The translations under genes were made by a program, and so were the position numbers. 64,000 nt of DNA from Microbacterium oleivorans (lineage in GTDB: Bacteria > Actinomycetota > Actinomycetes > Actinomycetales > Microbacteriaceae). Positions 9,843 to 19,423 of the stretch are shown in pieces. The stretch's first letter is position 1. Each line of letters begins with the position of its first letter. The DNA lies in assembly GCF_023715745.1 (NCBI RefSeq), contig NZ_JAMBOV010000004.1, positions 124,001 to 188,000 of the forward strand. The letters run 5' to 3'. The notes under the pieces were generated by a model. That model was not told the DNA's origin. It saw only the letters and a list, made by a program, of their open reading frames with translations, and searched no databases.

Positions 9843-12800
9843 ATGTCGGACAGCTCTGTCGCGCCACAAGCGCCCTCCTCCGACCTCGCCGAGCGGGCCA
9901 TCGCCCTCGCGGAGCGCTGGGTCGCCGAATCCGCCGAGGTCACCGTCGACCCGTCGGCCGAGCGTCTTGCGGGGGTGTTGAAAGACCCGAACGGCCTGCC
10001 GTTCACCCTCGGCTTCGTCGACGGCGTGATGCGGCCGGAATCGCTCACGGCCGCCGCCACCAACCTGCAGCGCGTCGCACCGCTCGCCCCGGCGTTCCTG
10101 CCGTGGTACTTGCGTGCCGCCGTCCGCACGGGCGGCGTCGTCGCCCCTGTGCTCCCGAGCCCGGTCGTCCCCATCGCGCGGCGCGTCCTGCGGGAGATGG
10201 TGGGCCATCTCATCGTCGACGCCCGACCCGACAAGCTCGGACCCGCGCTGCAGACACTCCGCGAATCGGGTGCCCGGCTCAACCTCAACCTGCTCGGCGA
10301 AGCGGTGCTCGGTGAGGCCGAAGCCCTCCGGCGGCTGGAGGGCATTCACGAACTCGTCCGTCGCGACGACGTCGATTACGTCTCGGTCAAGGTCTCCGCG
10401 ATCGCGAGTCACCTCTCGATGTGGGCGTTCGACGAGATCGTCGACCGGGTCGTCGAACGACTGCGGCCGCTGTACCTGTCGGCGGCGGAGGACGGCACCT
10501 TCCTTAACCTCGACATGGAGGAGTACCGCGACCTCGACCTGACGATGGCCGTCTTCATGCGGGTTCTCGACGACCCGCGGCTCAAGAACCTCGAGGCCGG
10601 CATCGTCCTCCAGGCCTACCTGCCCGACGCGCTTCCGGCGCTGCAGACCCTGACCGCGTGGGCGCGCGACCGGGTGGCGGCCGGCGGTGCCCGCATCAAG
10701 ATCCGTCTCGTCAAGGGCGCCAACCTCGCGATGGAGCACGTCGACGCGGTCATGCACGACTGGGCCGCCGCGCCGTACGACACCAAGCTCGACACCGACG
10801 CGAACTACGTGCGCTGTCTCGAGGAGGCACTGCGCCCCGAGAACACCGAGGCCGTGCGGATCGGAGTCGCCGGCCACAACCTCTTCCACATCGCCTACGC
10901 CTGGCTGCTGGCGGGCGAGCGGGGAGTGCAGCGCGACGTCGAAGTCGAGATGCTGCTCGGCATGGCGCAGGGACAGGTGCAGGCGGTCGCCCGCGAAGTG
11001 GGTCACGTCCTGCTCTACGTGCCCGTCGTCCGTCCCGACGAGTTCGACGTCGCCATCAGCTACCTCGTGCGCCGCCTCGAAGAGAACGCGTCGAGCGAGA
11101 ATTTCCTCTCCGCCGCGTTCGATCTCGCGTACGACCGGGCCATGTTCGTGCGGGAACGCGACCGGTTCGCCGCTTCCGTCGCGCGCGCAGCGGATCGCTC
11201 CCTCCTGTCCGGGCCGCGTCGCCGCCAGGACAGGACGGCAGCCGAGGTCGAGGCGAGCGCGGTGACGACGGATGCCGCCTCGCTGCACACCGCGCAGCCC
11301 CCCGTCTCGGACGACACCGCCCTCACGCAGGTCGTCCTCGGGATCGCGGCGAAGGACGCGCGCCCGGACGAGACGCAACCGGCGGATCTGCCGCGGCGCT
11401 TCGGCGGTGACGCGTTCGTCGAGACCGCCGTGTTCTCGCCGCGCGAGAGCGTCGCTGCCACCGGCGCCCCCGGCTTCCACAACACCGCCGACACCGACCC
11501 CGCGCTGCCCGCGAACCGCGCGTGGGCCCGCGAGATCCTCGGCCGCGTCGCTTCGTCGACGGCGGGGGATGCCGCGATCGCGGCGGCCCGCATCAGCACC
11601 GAGCCCGAGCTCGACGCCGTGCTCGCCCGGGTCGGAGCCGCCGCCGATGCGTGGGGGTCGCTGCCCGCTGCCGACCGCGCCGACGTCCTTCTGCGGGCGG
11701 CGGGCGCGCTCGAGCGGCGCCGGGGCGAACTGATCGAGGTCGCGGCATCCGAGACGGGCAAGACGCTCGCGGAGGCGGACGTCGAGGTGAGCGAGGCGGT
11801 CGACTTCGCGCGCTACTACGCCGCGACCGCCCGCGAGCTCGACCGCGTGAGCGGTGCCGTCTTCGTGCCCGACCGCGTGACTGTCGTCACCCCGCCGTGG
11901 AACTTCCCGGTCGCGATCCCCGCCGGTGGAGCGCTCGCGGCCCTCGCCGCGGGGTCCGGGGTCGTCTTCAAGCCCGCACCGCAGGCGCGACGGTGCGCCG
12001 CGGTCGTCGCCGAGGCGATCTGGGACGGGCTCGACGGCGCAGGTGTCGACCGCGACATCCTCTCCCTCGTCGACCTCGACGAAGGCGGCCTCGGCAAGCA
12101 GCTCATCACGCACCCCGCCGTGGACCGTGTGGTCCTCACGGGGTCGTTCGAAACGGCAGCGCTGTTCCGTTCGTGGCGTCCGGACCTCGCGATGCAGGCC
12201 GAGACCAGCGGCAAGAACGCGATGATCGTCATGCCCTCGGCCGACCTCGACCTCGCGGCATCCGATCTCGTCCGTTCGGCGTTCGGCCACGCGGGGCAGA
12301 AGTGCTCCGCCGCATCCCTCGCCATCCTGGTCGGTCCCGTCGCCCGCTCGCAGCGGTTCTCACGGCAGTTGGTGGATGCTGCGACCTCGCTGCGCGTGGG
12401 AGCTCCCGAGGATCCGCTGACCGAGGTCGGCCCGCTCGTCGAGTCGCCGTCCGGCAAGCTCGCCTGGGCGCTGACGACCCTCGATGAGGACGAGCGATGG
12501 CTCGTCGAGCCCAGGGAGTTGCCGCACCAGCGCTACGGCGGCCGGCTGTGGACCCCCGGCATCCGCACCGGGGTGAAGCCCGGCTCGCGGATGCACCTCG
12601 AGGAATTCTTCGGTCCCGTCCTGGGGGTCATGCACGCGCGGTCGCTCGAGCATGCGATCGAGCTGCAGAACGCCGTGGACTACGGCCTCACCGCAGGGCT
12701 GTACACGCAGAACCCCGACGACCTCGCGCTGTGGCTCGACCGCGTCGAGGCGGGCAACCTCTACGTCAATCGCGGCACGACCGGGGCTATCGTGCAGCGG

Positions 12801-13559
12801 CAGCCGTTCGGCGGCTGGAAGCGGTCCTCCGTCGGTGGCGGGGCGAAGGCGGGCGGGCCGAACCACCTCATCGGGCTCGGATCCTGGCGGCCCACGTCGG
12901 GGGCAGCTGCATCGTCGACCCTCCACCTGAAGGGGCTCGACTCCGGGATCGCGGACGTCATCGAGGCGGCTCAGCCCGCGCTCGGATACGAGGCCTTCGA
13001 GTGGCTGCGCCGCGCCGCGCTGTCGGACGCCGTCGCGTGGGACCGCACGTTCGGCAGGGTCGTGGACGTCTCGCACCTGGGGGTCGAGCGGAACCTGTTC
13101 CGTTACCGTCCGGCGAGTGTTGAGATCCGATCGACGACGGATGCCGCGCCGCAGGCGGTCGTGCGGGCGATCATCGCCGCCGTCCGCGCTCGGTCGACGT
13201 TCACGGTGAGCACGCCGGCGGGCCTTCCCGCCTCGGTGCGGCAGGCGCTCGGCGCCCTCGAGGTGCCGGTGTTCGTCGAGTCGGACGAGGACTGGGTCGC
13301 GCGGATGTCGGCGCCGCGCACCGAGGACGTGCCGGCGCGTGCCGACCGCGTGCGGCTGGTCGGGCCCCCCTCGCGGGCACGCGAGGTGCGCACCGCGCTC
13401 ACCGCGGCGATCTCGGGCGACCCTGACCTCGCCGTCTACGCCGACGAGGTGACACAGGCGGGTCGGATCGAGCTCCTGCCGTTCCTGCGCGAACAGTCCA
13501 TCACCATCACGGCGCATCGCTTCGGCAACCCCGATCCGTGGAGCGAATCGATCATCTGA
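9843..13559 (+). CDS. putA: Bifunctional proline dehydrogenase / L-glutamate-gamma-semialdehyde dehydrogenase
   Basis: A 1238-residue PutA. It oxidises proline to pyrroline-5-carboxylate with FAD, then glutamate-semialdehyde to glutamate with NAD. The N-terminal barrel (about residues 80-450) has the proline dehydrogenase motif RIKIRLVKGANLAMEHVD and the end motif RRLEENASSENFL. The aldehyde dehydrogenase (about 560-1060) shows TPPWNFPVAIPAGGALAALA, the general base E787 in QAETSGKNA and catalytic C821 in GHAGQKCSAAS. The ATG at 9843 was chosen because the upstream in-frame stretch covers the neighbour. The last 170 residues are a domain I cannot name, typical of long PutA. There is no ribbon-helix-helix DNA-binding domain, so it is not self-regulating. 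It can also use semialdehyde produced by the nearby RocD. Confidence 0.95.
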   Translation: MSDSSVAPQAPSSDLAERAIALAERWVAESAEVTVDPSAERLAGVLKDPNGLPFTLGFVDGVMRPESLTAAATNLQRVAPLAPAFLPWYLRAAVRTGGVVAPVLPSPVVPIARRVLREMVGHLIVDARPDKLGPALQTLRESGARLNLNLLGEAVLGEAEALRRLEGIHELVRRDDVDYVSVKVSAIASHLSMWAFDEIVDRVVERLRPLYLSAAEDGTFLNLDMEEYRDLDLTMAVFMRVLDDPRLKNLEAGIVLQAYLPDALPALQTLTAWARDRVAAGGARIKIRLVKGANLAMEHVDAVMHDWAAAPYDTKLDTDANYVRCLEEALRPENTEAVRIGVAGHNLFHIAYAWLLAGERGVQRDVEVEMLLGMAQGQVQAVAREVGHVLLYVPVVRPDEFDVAISYLVRRLEENASSENFLSAAFDLAYDRAMFVRERDRFAASVARAADRSLLSGPRRRQDRTAAEVEASAVTTDAASLHTAQPPVSDDTALTQVVLGIAAKDARPDETQPADLPRRFGGDAFVETAVFSPRESVAATGAPGFHNTADTDPALPANRAWAREILGRVASSTAGDAAIAAARISTEPELDAVLARVGAAADAWGSLPAADRADVLLRAAGALERRRGELIEVAASETGKTLAEADVEVSEAVDFARYYAATARELDRVSGAVFVPDRVTVVTPPWNFPVAIPAGGALAALAAGSGVVFKPAPQARRCAAVVAEAIWDGLDGAGVDRDILSLVDLDEGGLGKQLITHPAVDRVVLTGSFETAALFRSWRPDLAMQAETSGKNAMIVMPSADLDLAASDLVRSAFGHAGQKCSAASLAILVGPVARSQRFSRQLVDAATSLRVGAPEDPLTEVGPLVESPSGKLAWALTTLDEDERWLVEPRELPHQRYGGRLWTPGIRTGVKPGSRMHLEEFFGPVLGVMHARSLEHAIELQNAVDYGLTAGLYTQNPDDLALWLDRVEAGNLYVNRGTTGAIVQRQPFGGWKRSSVGGGAKAGGPNHLIGLGSWRPTSGAAASSTLHLKGLDSGIADVIEAAQPALGYEAFEWLRRAALSDAVAWDRTFGRVVDVSHLGVERNLFRYRPASVEIRSTTDAAPQAVVRAIIAAVRARSTFTVSTPAGLPASVRQALGALEVPVFVESDEDWVARMSAPRTEDVPARADRVRLVGPPSRAREVRTALTAAISGDPDLAVYADEVTQAGRIELLPFLREQSITITAHRFGNPDPWSESII

Positions 13560-13707
13560 CCGCGCAGTGCGACGGTCGATGCCGAGCGTATTTATCCATC
13601 CGGCGAAGAAAACAACTTATCTTTCTAGCGCGAAGGTGCCGGCGGTTGGTCTAATTGCTGAGCGTGCTTCTGGGGAGCGCGCAAGAGAACACTTCGGGGG
13701 GAGTGTC

Positions 13708-13743
13708 GCCCCGGATCGAGGACGTGCGTCCTCGGCCCGGGGC
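13708..13743. terminator. Long GC-rich terminator hairpin between convergent genes
   Basis: Nested perfect arms GCCCCGG (13708-13714) with CCGGGGC (13737-13743) and CGAGGACG (13717-13724) with CGTCCTCG (13727-13734) form one long hairpin between the ends of putA and the convergent TetR gene. It probably stops transcription from both sides. No T run follows. Confidence 0.65.
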
Positions 13744-13763
13744 ATCTCGCTGTCCGGGGCCGG

Positions 13764-14540
13764 TCAGGCGTACCGGGGCAGGCGGAGCGGGGCGTCCGGG
13801 TCGGCGTCGTCCCGGGGGATCATGAACGCGTTCACGAGTGCTCGCACCGTGAGACCGAGCAGCGTCCATTCGCCCTCGGGCGCGCCGTCCCGCCCCGACA
13901 ACCGATAGGTCGGGTGCGGGATGCGCTCGAGTGAACGGATCGCGAAGCCCTCGGCCATCGCCGCCATCGCCTCGGCGAAGTCCTCGATCGTCAGTCCGTC
14001 GCGCACCCGCATGCCGTACGCGTCGATGACGTGCTGATACAGCTCCGTGAAGGCTTCGATGGACTCGCGGTGGCGGTCATGGCTGGCATCGGTCAGTTCG
14101 GGCCACGAATCGGCCGCCGTCCGGAGCGCGAGCGCCACCCGGAACGACTGGGCCTCGAGCAGGTCGGTCGGGTCTTCGGTGGACAGCTCGGCGGCTCGCA
14201 TGTGCTGCAGGGCCGCCTGCCGGATGATCTCCTCGCCGGACGCCCCCTCGCCGATCAGCTCCTCGACCTGGGCCCGCATCGCGTCGGCGGGGCCGGCCAC
14301 CCGCATCCGCATCATGGCGACGGCGAGCTCGCGGTGATAGTCGGCCTGGTCGCTCCAGAGTCGGTACGCCGCCCCGGTCGTGAGTCCCGCGCGACGGAGG
14401 ACGTCCTGCAGTCGGATGTGCTGGACGCCTGCGCTGACCCCGCGCTCGAGGAGCATCTGCATGCCGGTGCGCAGCAGGAGGATCTTCGTCTGTTCACCCG
14501 TGCGTCTGGCCATGCTCTGCATCCTGTCATTCATCGGCAT
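13764..14540 (-). CDS. TetR/AcrR-family transcriptional regulator
   Basis: About 258 residues. An N-terminal helix-turn-helix is seen in LLLRTGMQMLLERGVSAGVQ and IRLQDVLRRAGLTTGAAYRL, where the second segment is the recognition helix; the aromatic-rich YRLWSDQADYHRELA corresponds to the usual TetR 'YYHF' region. The rest is an all-helical ligand domain with no recognisable family. Several close ATGs (14540, 14534, 14522, 14513) are possible; 14540 has an AGGA at suitable spacing. It is divergent from the DDAH-like/rocD pair, 138 bp away, so it most likely controls that pair or itself. This is an inference from position. Confidence 0.82.
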   Translation of the reverse strand: MPMNDRMQSMARRTGEQTKILLLRTGMQMLLERGVSAGVQHIRLQDVLRRAGLTTGAAYRLWSDQADYHRELAVAMMRMRVAGPADAMRAQVEELIGEGASGEEIIRQAALQHMRAAELSTEDPTDLLEAQSFRVALALRTAADSWPELTDASHDRHRESIEAFTELYQHVIDAYGMRVRDGLTIEDFAEAMAAMAEGFAIRSLERIPHPTYRLSGRDGAPEGEWTLLGLTVRALVNAFMIPRDDADPDAPLRLPRYA

Positions 14541-14678
14541 CGTCCTGCGGCGCCTGTCCACCGTCATCCAGAGGGATCGACCTGGCATGATGGATGCTGG
14601 CGTGCCCGATTCGTCGGCTTCTGCAAGCTCCGTCGGGCCTCTGGACAGCGTCCGCCGCCCCGGGGACGAGGAGCGAGA

Positions 14679-15545
14679 ATGACGACGCAGAACGACACGG
14701 CGCCCACGCGGATCGCTCAGCGCCGCCGCTACCTGATGTGCCGACCGGACTACTTCACGGTGTCGTACAGCATCAATCCGTGGATGGAGCCGGCGAACCC
14801 CACCGACACGGCGAAGGCCGTGCGTCAGTGGCAGACGCTGTACGACGCGTACATCGCCCTCGGACACGAGGTGCAACTCATCGAGCCCGTGCCCGGGCTG
14901 CCCGACATGGTCTACACCGCGAACGGCGGATTCATCGTGGACGGGCGGGCGCTGGGCGTCCGCTTCCGTGTCGACGAGCGTCGCGGCGAGGAGCGGCCGT
15001 TCATGGACTGGTTCGCCGCTCACGGCTTCGAGGTCGTCGAGCCCGTCGAGGTGCAGGAGGGTGAGGGCGATTTCCTCCTGGTCGGCGACACGATCCTCGC
15101 GGGCACCGGATTCCGGTCGGTCGGGGACAGCCACCGCGAGCTCGGCGAGGTCTTCGGGCGCGAGGTGGTGTCCCTCCGCCTCGTCGATCCGCGGTTCTAC
15201 CACCTGGACACGGCCATCACCGTCCTGGATCCGGTCGAAGGCCCCGCTGGGGTCGAGCGGGCGAACATCGCCTATCTGCCGTCCGCCTTCGACGAGGCGT
15301 CGCAGCGGGTGCTGGCCGAGCGCTACCCCGACGCCATCCACGTGTCGGATGCCGACGGTGCCGTGTTCGGGCTGAACGCGGCCAGCGACGGGCTCCATGT
15401 CTTCGTCTCGCCCCGGGCGACCGGCTTCGCCGCGCAGCTCGAGGAGCGCGGCTACGTCCCCGTGCCCATCGACCTGTCCGAGCTGCTGCTCGGCGGCGGT
15501 GGCATCAAGTGCTGCACGCTCGAACTGCGCGGAGGTGTGCGATGA
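14679..15545 (+). CDS. DDAH/amidinotransferase-superfamily guanidine hydrolase
   Basis: A 288-residue pentein-fold enzyme of the dimethylarginine dimethylaminohydrolase group. Catalytic residues are in place: H175 in RFYHLDTAITVLD and the cysteine (C278 or C279) in GGGGIKCCTLEL. It acts on a guanidine group: DDAH gives citrulline from methylarginines, while related cyanobacterial enzymes turn arginine directly into ornithine plus ammonia and CO2. The ATG at 14679 follows GAGGAG. Its stop overlaps the rocD start by 4 bp. Because rocD consumes ornithine and not citrulline, an arginine-to-ornithine activity is worth considering; common annotation would be ddaH. The fold is certain, the substrate is not. 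Confidence 0.88.
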   Translation: MTTQNDTAPTRIAQRRRYLMCRPDYFTVSYSINPWMEPANPTDTAKAVRQWQTLYDAYIALGHEVQLIEPVPGLPDMVYTANGGFIVDGRALGVRFRVDERRGEERPFMDWFAAHGFEVVEPVEVQEGEGDFLLVGDTILAGTGFRSVGDSHRELGEVFGREVVSLRLVDPRFYHLDTAITVLDPVEGPAGVERANIAYLPSAFDEASQRVLAERYPDAIHVSDADGAVFGLNAASDGLHVFVSPRATGFAAQLEERGYVPVPIDLSELLLGGGGIKCCTLELRGGVR

Positions 15546-16762
15546 CCGATGTCCGTCCCCAGGCTCCGTCAGCGGATCTGATCGCCGCCGAAGAGGCGCA
15601 CGTGGCGCACAACTATCACCCGCTTCCCGTCGTGGTCGCCGAGGGCGAGGGATCGTGGGTGACCGACGTCGAGGGGCGCCGCTACCTCGACCTGCTGTCG
15701 GCGTACTCGGCCCTGAACTTCGGGCACCGGCATCCGGCCCTCATCGCTGCGGCGACCGACCAGCTGGGGCGCCTGACCCTCACCAGCCGCGCGTTCCACA
15801 ACGACCGGCTCGGAGCCTTCGCCGACGCGCTCGCCGCGTTGGCCGGCAAGGACATGGTCCTCCCGATGAACACGGGCGCGGAAGCGGTCGAGACGGGGAT
15901 CAAGCTTGCGCGGGCGTGGGCGTACCGCGTGAAGGGGGTGCCCGAGGGTGCCGCGAAGATCGTCGTCGCGGCCGGCAACTTCCACGGCCGGACGACGACG
16001 ATCGTCGGCTTCAGCGACGACCCGCAGGCCCGCGACGGGTTCGGCCCGTTCGCCCCCGGTTTCGAGATCGTGCCGTACGGGGATGCCGCGGCTTTGACTG
16101 CCGCGATCGACGAGAGCACCGCCGCGGTGCTGATCGAGCCCATCCAGGGCGAGGCAGGCGTCGTCATCCCGCCGGACGGCTACCTCCGTGCCGTCCGGGA
16201 GGCCTGCACGGCGGCGAACGTGCTGTTCATCGCGGACGAGATCCAGTCCGGCCTCGGGCGGGTCGGGACGACCTTCGCGTGCGAGCGAGAAGGGGTCGTG
16301 CCCGATCTGTACCTGCTCGGCAAGGCGCTCGGCGGCGGCATCCTGCCGGTGTCGGCCGTCGTCGGGGACCGTGAGGTGCTCGGCGTCATCCACCCGGGCG
16401 AGCACGGCTCGACCTTCGGCGGCAACCCGCTCGCGGCGGCCGTGGGACTCGCGGTCGTCGAGCTGCTCGAGTCCGGCGACCTGCAGCGGCGAGCGCTGTC
16501 GCTCGGCGACCACCTGCGCTCGCGGCTCGAACCCCTGATCGGGGTCGGAGTCACGGCGATCCGCGTGGCGGGCCTCTGGGCCGGCGTCGACATCGACCCG
16601 GCGGTCGGCACCGGGCGGGAGGTCGCTGAGCGCCTGCTCGCGCGGGGCGTCCTGGTCAAGGACACGCACGGCCAGACCATCCGGATGGCACCGCCCCTCG
16701 TCATCCGCGCCACCGAGATCGACTGGGCCGTCGAGCAGTTGCGCCTGGCACTGCGGGACTGA
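15542..16762 (+). CDS. rocD: Ornithine--oxo-acid transaminase
   Basis: A 406-residue class-III PLP aminotransferase, the usual length of RocD. It moves the delta-amino group of ornithine to 2-oxoglutarate, giving glutamate-5-semialdehyde. Visible features are NTGAEAVETGIKLARAWAY (cofactor phosphate site), FIADEIQSGLGRVG (the PLP aspartate) and K261 in LYLLGKALGGGILPVSAV, the Schiff-base lysine. TGAEAVETGIKLAR is diagnostic for ornithine rather than acetylornithine transaminases. It overlaps the DDAH-like gene (ATGA), so the pair is an arginine/ornithine degradation unit; the product can be oxidised by PutA encoded 2 kb upstream. Confidence 0.93.
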   Translation: MTDVRPQAPSADLIAAEEAHVAHNYHPLPVVVAEGEGSWVTDVEGRRYLDLLSAYSALNFGHRHPALIAAATDQLGRLTLTSRAFHNDRLGAFADALAALAGKDMVLPMNTGAEAVETGIKLARAWAYRVKGVPEGAAKIVVAAGNFHGRTTTIVGFSDDPQARDGFGPFAPGFEIVPYGDAAALTAAIDESTAAVLIEPIQGEAGVVIPPDGYLRAVREACTAANVLFIADEIQSGLGRVGTTFACEREGVVPDLYLLGKALGGGILPVSAVVGDREVLGVIHPGEHGSTFGGNPLAAAVGLAVVELLESGDLQRRALSLGDHLRSRLEPLIGVGVTAIRVAGLWAGVDIDPAVGTGREVAERLLARGVLVKDTHGQTIRMAPPLVIRATEIDWAVEQLRLALRD

Positions 16763-16811
16763 CCCGCGGGGCGAAACACTCCGGCAACACCGCCCGGATT
16801 AGGCTCATCGC

Positions 16812-18497
16812 ATGGGTGACCTGTTCGACGGATACGGCTCCACGCTGGCGCCGCGCAAGACGCCCTCCGGCGTCCCCGCGTTCGACGAGATGTTCGCGGA
16901 GGTGGCGCATCCGGGCGAGGCTGCGCAGTCCCGCGGGACGTACCGCGAGCTGTACCAGGCGCTCGCGCAGATGACGCAGGAGGAGCTGCGCGGACGCACC
17001 GAATCGCTGGCGAGCTCCTACCTCGCGCAGGGTGTCACATTTGACTTCGCGGGCGAGGAACGACCCTTCCCGCTCGACGCCGTCCCCCGCGTGATCGCCT
17101 ACGACGAGTGGTCGCGCATCGAGAAGGGCGTCCAGCAGCGCGTCCGTGCGCTCGAGGCGTTCCTCGACGACGCGTACGGCCACCAGCACGTCGTCCGCGA
17201 CGGGGTGCTGCCGGCCAAGCTGATTGCGTCGTCGCAGTACTTCTACCGGCAGGCCGCCGGCATCCGCTCGGCCAACGGCGTCCGCATCCAGGTGGCCGGC
17301 ATCGACCTCATCCGCGACGAGCACGGCGAGATGCGCGTCCTCGAGGACAACGTCCGCGTGCCCTCGGGCGTGAGCTATGTGATCTCCAACCGGCGCGTGA
17401 TGGCGCAGACCCTCCCGGAGCTCTTCGTCTCGATGCGGGTCCGGCCCGTCGGCGATTACCCGAACAAGCTGCTGCAGGCGCTGCGCAACTCCGCGCCTCC
17501 GGGGGTCGACGACCCGAACGTGGTCGTCCTCACCCCCGGCGTCTACAACTCCGCCTACTTCGAGCACACGCTGCTCGCGCGACTCATGGGTGTCGAGCTC
17601 GTCGAAGGTCGCGACCTCGTCTGTCAGGGCGGCAAGGTCTTCATGCGCACGACGCGCGGTCCCCGTCGGGTCGACGTCATCTACCGCCGCGTCGACGACG
17701 ACTTCCTCGACCCGCTCCAGTTCCGTGCCGACTCGATGCTCGGCGCTCCCGGGCTCATGCTGGCCGCGCGCCTCGGCAACGTCACGATCGCCAACGCGGT
17801 CGGCAACGGGGTCGCCGACGACAAGCTGCTCTACACATACGTCCCCGACCTCATCCGGTACTACCTCGCCGAGGAGCCCATCCTCAAGAACGTCGACACG
17901 TGGCGGCTCGAGGACCCGGGGGCCCTCGAGGAGGTGCTCGACCGGCTCGACGAACTCGTCGTCAAGCCGGTCGACGGCTCGGGCGGTAAGGGCCTCGTCG
18001 TCGGTCCCGACGCGAGCCCCGCCGAGCTCGACGCACTGCGCACCAAGCTCCTCGCCGACCCGCGCGGCTGGATCGCGCAGCCCGTCGTGATGCTGTCGAC
18101 CATCCCGACCCTGGTGGACGACGGGATGCGGCCGCGCCACGCAGACCTGCGTCCCTTCGCCGTCAACAACGGAGACGAGGTGTGGGTGCTGCCCGGCGGC
18201 CTCACGCGCGTCGCCCTTCCGGAGGGGCAGCTCGTCGTCAACTCCAGCCAGGGCGGCGGCTCGAAGGACACCTGGATCGTCGGCGGCGACGCGCCGAACC
18301 GCGGCGAGTACGGGCAGTCGACCTCGCTCGCCGGGCTCGTCGCCGAGCAGGCCACGGCGACCTCCGCCATCCCGATCATCTACGACGCACAGGACGAGCC
18401 GACCCACTCGCCGCAGGACCGGCCGCGCACCACGGCCGAGCAGCAGGAACAGCAGCAGCAGGGGCGCGACACGGCGGGAGGCGAGGACGCATGCTGA
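16812..18497 (+). CDS. Circularly permuted ATP-grasp protein
   Basis: A 561-residue protein of the circularly permuted ATP-grasp family (mycobacterial Rv2411c type). Recognisable segments include RIQVAGIDLIRDEHGEMRVL, EDNVRVPSGVSYVISNRRVM, YIRRVDDDF-like VIYRRVDDDFLDP, and the nucleotide-binding VVKPVDGSGGKGLVVGP. The C-terminus is a Gln-rich tail. These proteins are predicted peptide-bond-forming ligases (amidoligases); no substrate is established. The gene overlaps the next by 7 bp, and that overlaps the third by 4 bp, so ligase, alpha-E protein and transglutaminase are made together. The family is clear, the reaction is inferred. Confidence 0.88.
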   Translation: MGDLFDGYGSTLAPRKTPSGVPAFDEMFAEVAHPGEAAQSRGTYRELYQALAQMTQEELRGRTESLASSYLAQGVTFDFAGEERPFPLDAVPRVIAYDEWSRIEKGVQQRVRALEAFLDDAYGHQHVVRDGVLPAKLIASSQYFYRQAAGIRSANGVRIQVAGIDLIRDEHGEMRVLEDNVRVPSGVSYVISNRRVMAQTLPELFVSMRVRPVGDYPNKLLQALRNSAPPGVDDPNVVVLTPGVYNSAYFEHTLLARLMGVELVEGRDLVCQGGKVFMRTTRGPRRVDVIYRRVDDDFLDPLQFRADSMLGAPGLMLAARLGNVTIANAVGNGVADDKLLYTYVPDLIRYYLAEEPILKNVDTWRLEDPGALEEVLDRLDELVVKPVDGSGGKGLVVGPDASPAELDALRTKLLADPRGWIAQPVVMLSTIPTLVDDGMRPRHADLRPFAVNNGDEVWVLPGGLTRVALPEGQLVVNSSQGGGSKDTWIVGGDAPNRGEYGQSTSLAGLVAEQATATSAIPIIYDAQDEPTHSPQDRPRTTAEQQEQQQQGRDTAGGEDAC

Positions 18498-19423
18498 GCC
18501 GCATCGCCGAGAGTCTGTTCTGGATCGGACGCTACATCGAACGGTCGGACGGCACCGCCCGCATCCTCGACGTCCACCTGCAGCTCCTGCTCGAGGACCC
18601 CTGGATCGACGAGGACACCGCCTGCCGGTCGCTCATGGGCGTCATGGGCACCACGCCGCCCGCCGGCGCCGAGGTCGTCACCCGCGGCGACGTGCTCACG
18701 CACCTCGCCGTCGACCGCACCAACCCGTCCTCCATCGCCTACTCCCTCCAGGCGGCGCGCGAGAACGCCCGTCGCGCGCGCGAAATCGTCTCGACGGAGC
18801 TGTGGGAGACCCTCAACACCACGTACTCGCGCATGCCGCGCCGCCTCAACGACGAGAAGACGCACGAGTTCTTCCAGTGGGTCCGGGAGCGCGCCGCCCT
18901 CGCCGTCGGTGTGACGGACAACTCCACGAGCCACGACGAGTCCTGGCAGTTCTTCACCCTCGGGCGCGCGATCGAGCGGACCGACATGACGGCGCGGATG
19001 CTGGCGACGAGGTCCCTGACCGAGGCATCCGGTCCGTCCTGGACCACCATCCTGCGTTCGTGCGGCGCCTACGAGGCCTACCTGCGCACCTACCGGGGGA
19101 TGCCGAGCTCTCAGAACGCGGCGGAGTTCCTCCTGCTCGACCGGCTGTTCCCTCGGTCGATCATCCACTCGATCCGCACCGCCGAGCAGTGCATGAGCGC
19201 GATCGACCCCGTCGCCGACCGGGTGGGGCACTCGAACTCCGTGCTGCGGGCACTCGGACGCATCCGCAACGAACTCGAGTACCGCCCCATCGAAGAGGTG
19301 CTCGCCGAGCTCCCCGCGCACATGCAGAGCGTGCAGTCGGTCACTCGCGAGGCGTCCGAGGCCATCCGGGCGCGCTTCTTCCCCACCCAGGCCGAACCCA
19401 GCTGGATCGGAGAGACCTCATGA
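18491..19423 (+). CDS. Alpha-E domain-containing protein
   Basis: A 310-residue all-helical alpha-E protein (mycobacterial Rv2410c type). The start MLSRIAESLFWIGRYIERSD is the family signature, followed by RENARRAREIVSTELWETLN and a second repeat-like FTLGRAIERTDMTARML. The domain has no known reaction; it nearly always accompanies the permuted ATP-grasp protein and a transglutaminase, as here, and is thought to form a complex or present the substrate. The ATG at 18491 overlaps the ATP-grasp stop by 7 bp; the in-frame region upstream is a shadow of that gene. Confidence 0.88.
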   Translation: MLSRIAESLFWIGRYIERSDGTARILDVHLQLLLEDPWIDEDTACRSLMGVMGTTPPAGAEVVTRGDVLTHLAVDRTNPSSIAYSLQAARENARRAREIVSTELWETLNTTYSRMPRRLNDEKTHEFFQWVRERAALAVGVTDNSTSHDESWQFFTLGRAIERTDMTARMLATRSLTEASGPSWTTILRSCGAYEAYLRTYRGMPSSQNAAEFLLLDRLFPRSIIHSIRTAEQCMSAIDPVADRVGHSNSVLRALGRIRNELEYRPIEEVLAELPAHMQSVQSVTREASEAIRARFFPTQAEPSWIGETS

